A stretch of DNA of 64,000 nucleotides, from the NCBI GenBank assembly GCA_964631235.1, contig CAZVZX010000001.1, positions 1 through 64,000 of the forward strand. Direction: 5' to 3'. The position numbers and the translations under genes were made by a program. Shown here piece after piece: positions 62,039-64,000 of this stretch. Source of the DNA: JARKPK01 sp964631235. Lineage in GTDB: Bacteria > Planctomycetota > Planctomycetia > Pirellulales > Thermoguttaceae. The notes below the pieces were generated by a model. That model saw only the letters and a program-made list of their open reading frames with translations. It searched no databases and was not told where the DNA came from. Position 1 is the first letter of the stretch. Every line of letters starts with the position of its first letter.

Positions 62039-62232
62039 ACTGCACCTACGTAGCCGCCTGTCTTGATGGCCGCGAAACTGCGATCGGGACGCACGTAACG
62101 ACTGGCGACGATCTGCACCGCGTCCCGCACCATTGACGCACGAGCGAGTCGCGCCGCCACGGCGAACGGGATACGATCACTCGCTGCGATCACAGCCGGC
62201 GTCGGAACGGGGGCAGTGCGGCCCGCCTGCCG

Positions 62233-63498
62233 TCACTCTTCGCCCACTTTGCCCAAACAGCGGCCAATCTGGCGGACGGCCTGCCTCAAGCGGCTCTCAT
62301 TTTCGACCAGAGCCAAGCGCAGATAACCTTCGCCCGCCGGCCCGAACGCCGCCCCCGGACTGACCACGACGTTGGCCTCTTTCAGCAGTTTCATGGCGAA
62401 CTCGAACGAATTGAATCGCTGCGCCCAGATGTCGGGCACCTTCGCCCAAACGAACATCGTCGCCTTGGGACGCTGGATGGTCCAGCCGAGTCGCTCCAGT
62501 CCGTCGCAGAGCACGTCGCGCCGCTGTTGATAAATTCGGGCTTGCGCCTCGACGGCCGCCTCCGTCTGCCGCAACGCGACGATGGCCGCAATTTGTATCG
62601 GCCGAAACATTCCGTAGTCGTAATATCCCTTGATCGTGGCCAGCGCTCGCACCATTTCGGCATTGCCGGTGCAGAACCCGACGCGCCAACCGGCCATATT
62701 GTAGCCCTTGCTCATCGTGGTGAACTCGACGCCCACCTCGATGGCCCCCGGAGCGGCCAGAAAACTCGGCGTCTTGTACCCATCGAACACAACATCGGCA
62801 TAGGCCAAGTCGCTAATCACCATGAAGCCGTATTTCCGCGCCAGCTTTACCAGTTCGCGGTAGAAATCGGCTTCGACCACCGTCGTCGAGGGATTATGCG
62901 GGTAATTGACAATCGCCACCTTCGGCCGCGGCACCAAATGGCGGCAGGTGTAGTCGAGGTTCGCCAAATACTTCTCGCAGTCGGTCGCTTCCAACGTAAT
63001 GGCGTTGGCGCCGGCCATCGCCACGGCGTAGAGATGGGCCGGAAAATACGGCGCCGGCACGACGGCCGTATCGCCCGGTCCGAGCAGCGCCAGGCACATG
63101 TGGCTGAACCCTTCCTTCGAGCCCAAACAAACCAGCACCTCGCGGGCGGGATCGAGCCGAACGCCATGCTGCCGGTAATACTTGGCGGCGACCTCGCGGC
63201 GGAGGCTCATCACCCCCAGCGCCTCGGCGTAGCCGTGGTTGTCGTCGTCGTGGGCGGCTTCCGCGAGCTTCTCGATGACCACCTCCTGCGGCGGATCGCT
63301 CGGGTTGCCCATGCCCAAGTCGATCACATCGTCGCCGGCCCGACGCTTCTCGTACATCAGTCGATTCAGTTGAGCGAACAGGTAGGGCGGCAGCCGCCGC
63401 ACCCGCTCCGCCACCTGAATCGTCAACGGACGATCCCGGGTTTCCGGTTCTTCATCGGGCTTCGGGGAAAGGACTTTCTCTGCCACGGGAGTGCTCAT
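62233..63498 (-). CDS. PLP-dependent aminotransferase (AlaC/LL-DAP-aminotransferase type)
   Basis: 421 residues from the ATG at 63498. RAGDDVIDLGMGNPSDPPQE is the substrate N-terminal motif, VVPAPYFPAHLYAVAMAGA and VAIVNYPHNPSTTVVE are PLP-binding blocks (Asn, Asp near SDLAYADVVFDGYKTPS), and the PLP lysine is in FTTMSKGYNMAGWRVGFCTG. Close in pattern to E. coli AlaC, which makes alanine from pyruvate and glutamate. Other class I/II substrates cannot be excluded. Nothing recognisable lies upstream to the window end. Confidence 0.88.
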   Translation of the reverse strand: MSTPVAEKVLSPKPDEEPETRDRPLTIQVAERVRRLPPYLFAQLNRLMYEKRRAGDDVIDLGMGNPSDPPQEVVIEKLAEAAHDDDNHGYAEALGVMSLRREVAAKYYRQHGVRLDPAREVLVCLGSKEGFSHMCLALLGPGDTAVVPAPYFPAHLYAVAMAGANAITLEATDCEKYLANLDYTCRHLVPRPKVAIVNYPHNPSTTVVEADFYRELVKLARKYGFMVISDLAYADVVFDGYKTPSFLAAPGAIEVGVEFTTMSKGYNMAGWRVGFCTGNAEMVRALATIKGYYDYGMFRPIQIAAIVALRQTEAAVEAQARIYQQRRDVLCDGLERLGWTIQRPKATMFVWAKVPDIWAQRFNSFEFAMKLLKEANVVVSPGAAFGPAGEGYLRLALVENESRLRQAVRQIGRCLGKVGEE

Positions 63499-64000
63499 CG
63501 AACTCAGCCTTGCCGACTAAGATGCCGGCCAATGAATCAAGATCGCCAAGCCGCGGACGACTCAACGCGCCGAAACGGGAAAAAGAGGCGAACAATTCAG
63601 AATACCGCGCTAAGGCCAAGGCGCGAAGCGGGATTCCGTCTGCGCAAGCAAGCCACCGAGCCTCCGCCTCCCCCGGCCGCGACGCACGTTCCAACAATTG
63701 CGCCGCCACAAGAAACCGTGCGATCCCGGACCGCAGCGTCCCTCTCGCCGCTGCGACCGAACGCTCGAACAGCCCCCGGGGCATCCATCCGCCAGTCACT
63801 CGCGGGAAAAACGCCCCTGGCGCTAGGTCGGATTCCAAATGGCCGAATCGGCGAAAGAAACGGAAAGAACGCTTGACGGACGCCACCGTTCCGATATCTA
63901 CTGTTGATTGACGCGAGGCTTTCGGCCGGCCGGCTGGGCAACGGTAGGCGACAGCCGAAACAGCCCAAAGCGCGGCGGCTCCGTTGGCACACGGGCGTTC
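63499..64000. other. end of window, no supported gene
   Basis: 502 bases upstream of the aminotransferase gene. Open frames on both strands overlap and show only noncoding-like composition. Confidence 0.5.

Noticed and set aside
63452..63886. 144-codon minus-strand frame overlapping the aminotransferase start
   Set aside because: It overlaps the well-supported gene in another frame and shows no domain.

Overview
The window looks like chromosomal DNA of a planctomycete, probably of the Pirellulales type, from a draft or metagenome assembly. The evidence is a GC-rich composition, a DUF1559 protein end at the left edge, a DUF1573 protein, a planctomycete-type secreted protein of unknown role at 55.3-56.4 kb, weak or absent Shine-Dalgarno sites at many genes, long gene-poor spacers, and two runs of ten N (1599-1608 and 18152-18161). 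No phage, CRISPR array or intact insertion sequence is visible. Almost all genes are housekeeping or envelope genes.

Layout. 0-2 kb: end of a DUF1559 protein and a secreted alpha/beta hydrolase broken by an assembly gap. 2-7 kb (minus strand): serC, a DUF1573 protein, and a three-gene corrinoid methyltransferase unit (UroD-type methyltransferase, 64-residue protein, corrinoid protein). 8.7-14.8 kb: gltB-gltD glutamate synthase. 14.9-17 kb (minus): PduO-type cobalamin adenosyltransferase and a two-module Rid/chorismatase-like protein. 17.4-19.5 kb: uvrB. 19.9-22 kb: a small lipoprotein, then an ECF sigma factor overlapping a membrane protein that is probably its anti-sigma factor. 22.6 kb: tRNA-Cys. 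25-32.5 kb: a sugar-phosphate block (PPi-type phosphofructokinase, HAD phosphatase, 6-phosphogluconate dehydrogenase, SDR oxidoreductase, glucose-6-phosphate dehydrogenase) ending in an overlapping dus gene; nadC follows.

34.4-52.2 kb is the main system: one long plus-strand cluster for a type II secretion / type IV pilus-like machine. It has three prepilin-type proteins, a GspK-like protein, PilM, PilN-, PilO- and PilP/GspC-like proteins, a secretin, a TPR lipoprotein, the GspE/PilB ATPase and the GspF/PilC platform protein. A sensor kinase, a receiver-only regulator and a STAS protein sit between the TPR lipoprotein and the ATPase. No prepilin peptidase, PilT or clear GspG is in the window. 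52.2-63.5 kb (mostly minus): rpsU, a secreted repeat protein, the planctomycete secreted protein, a tandemly duplicated acetyltransferase-like protein, carA, a methyltransferase and an alaC-like aminotransferase.

Beyond genes, the spacers hold two dispersed short-repeat families that recur through the window: about eight copies of a ~95-100 bp element and three copies of a 93-94 bp element with inverted ends. There is also a candidate small RNA with an intrinsic terminator (60.9-61.0 kb), a candidate promoter plus GC-rich hairpin leader in front of the secretion cluster, and two perfect short tandem duplications.
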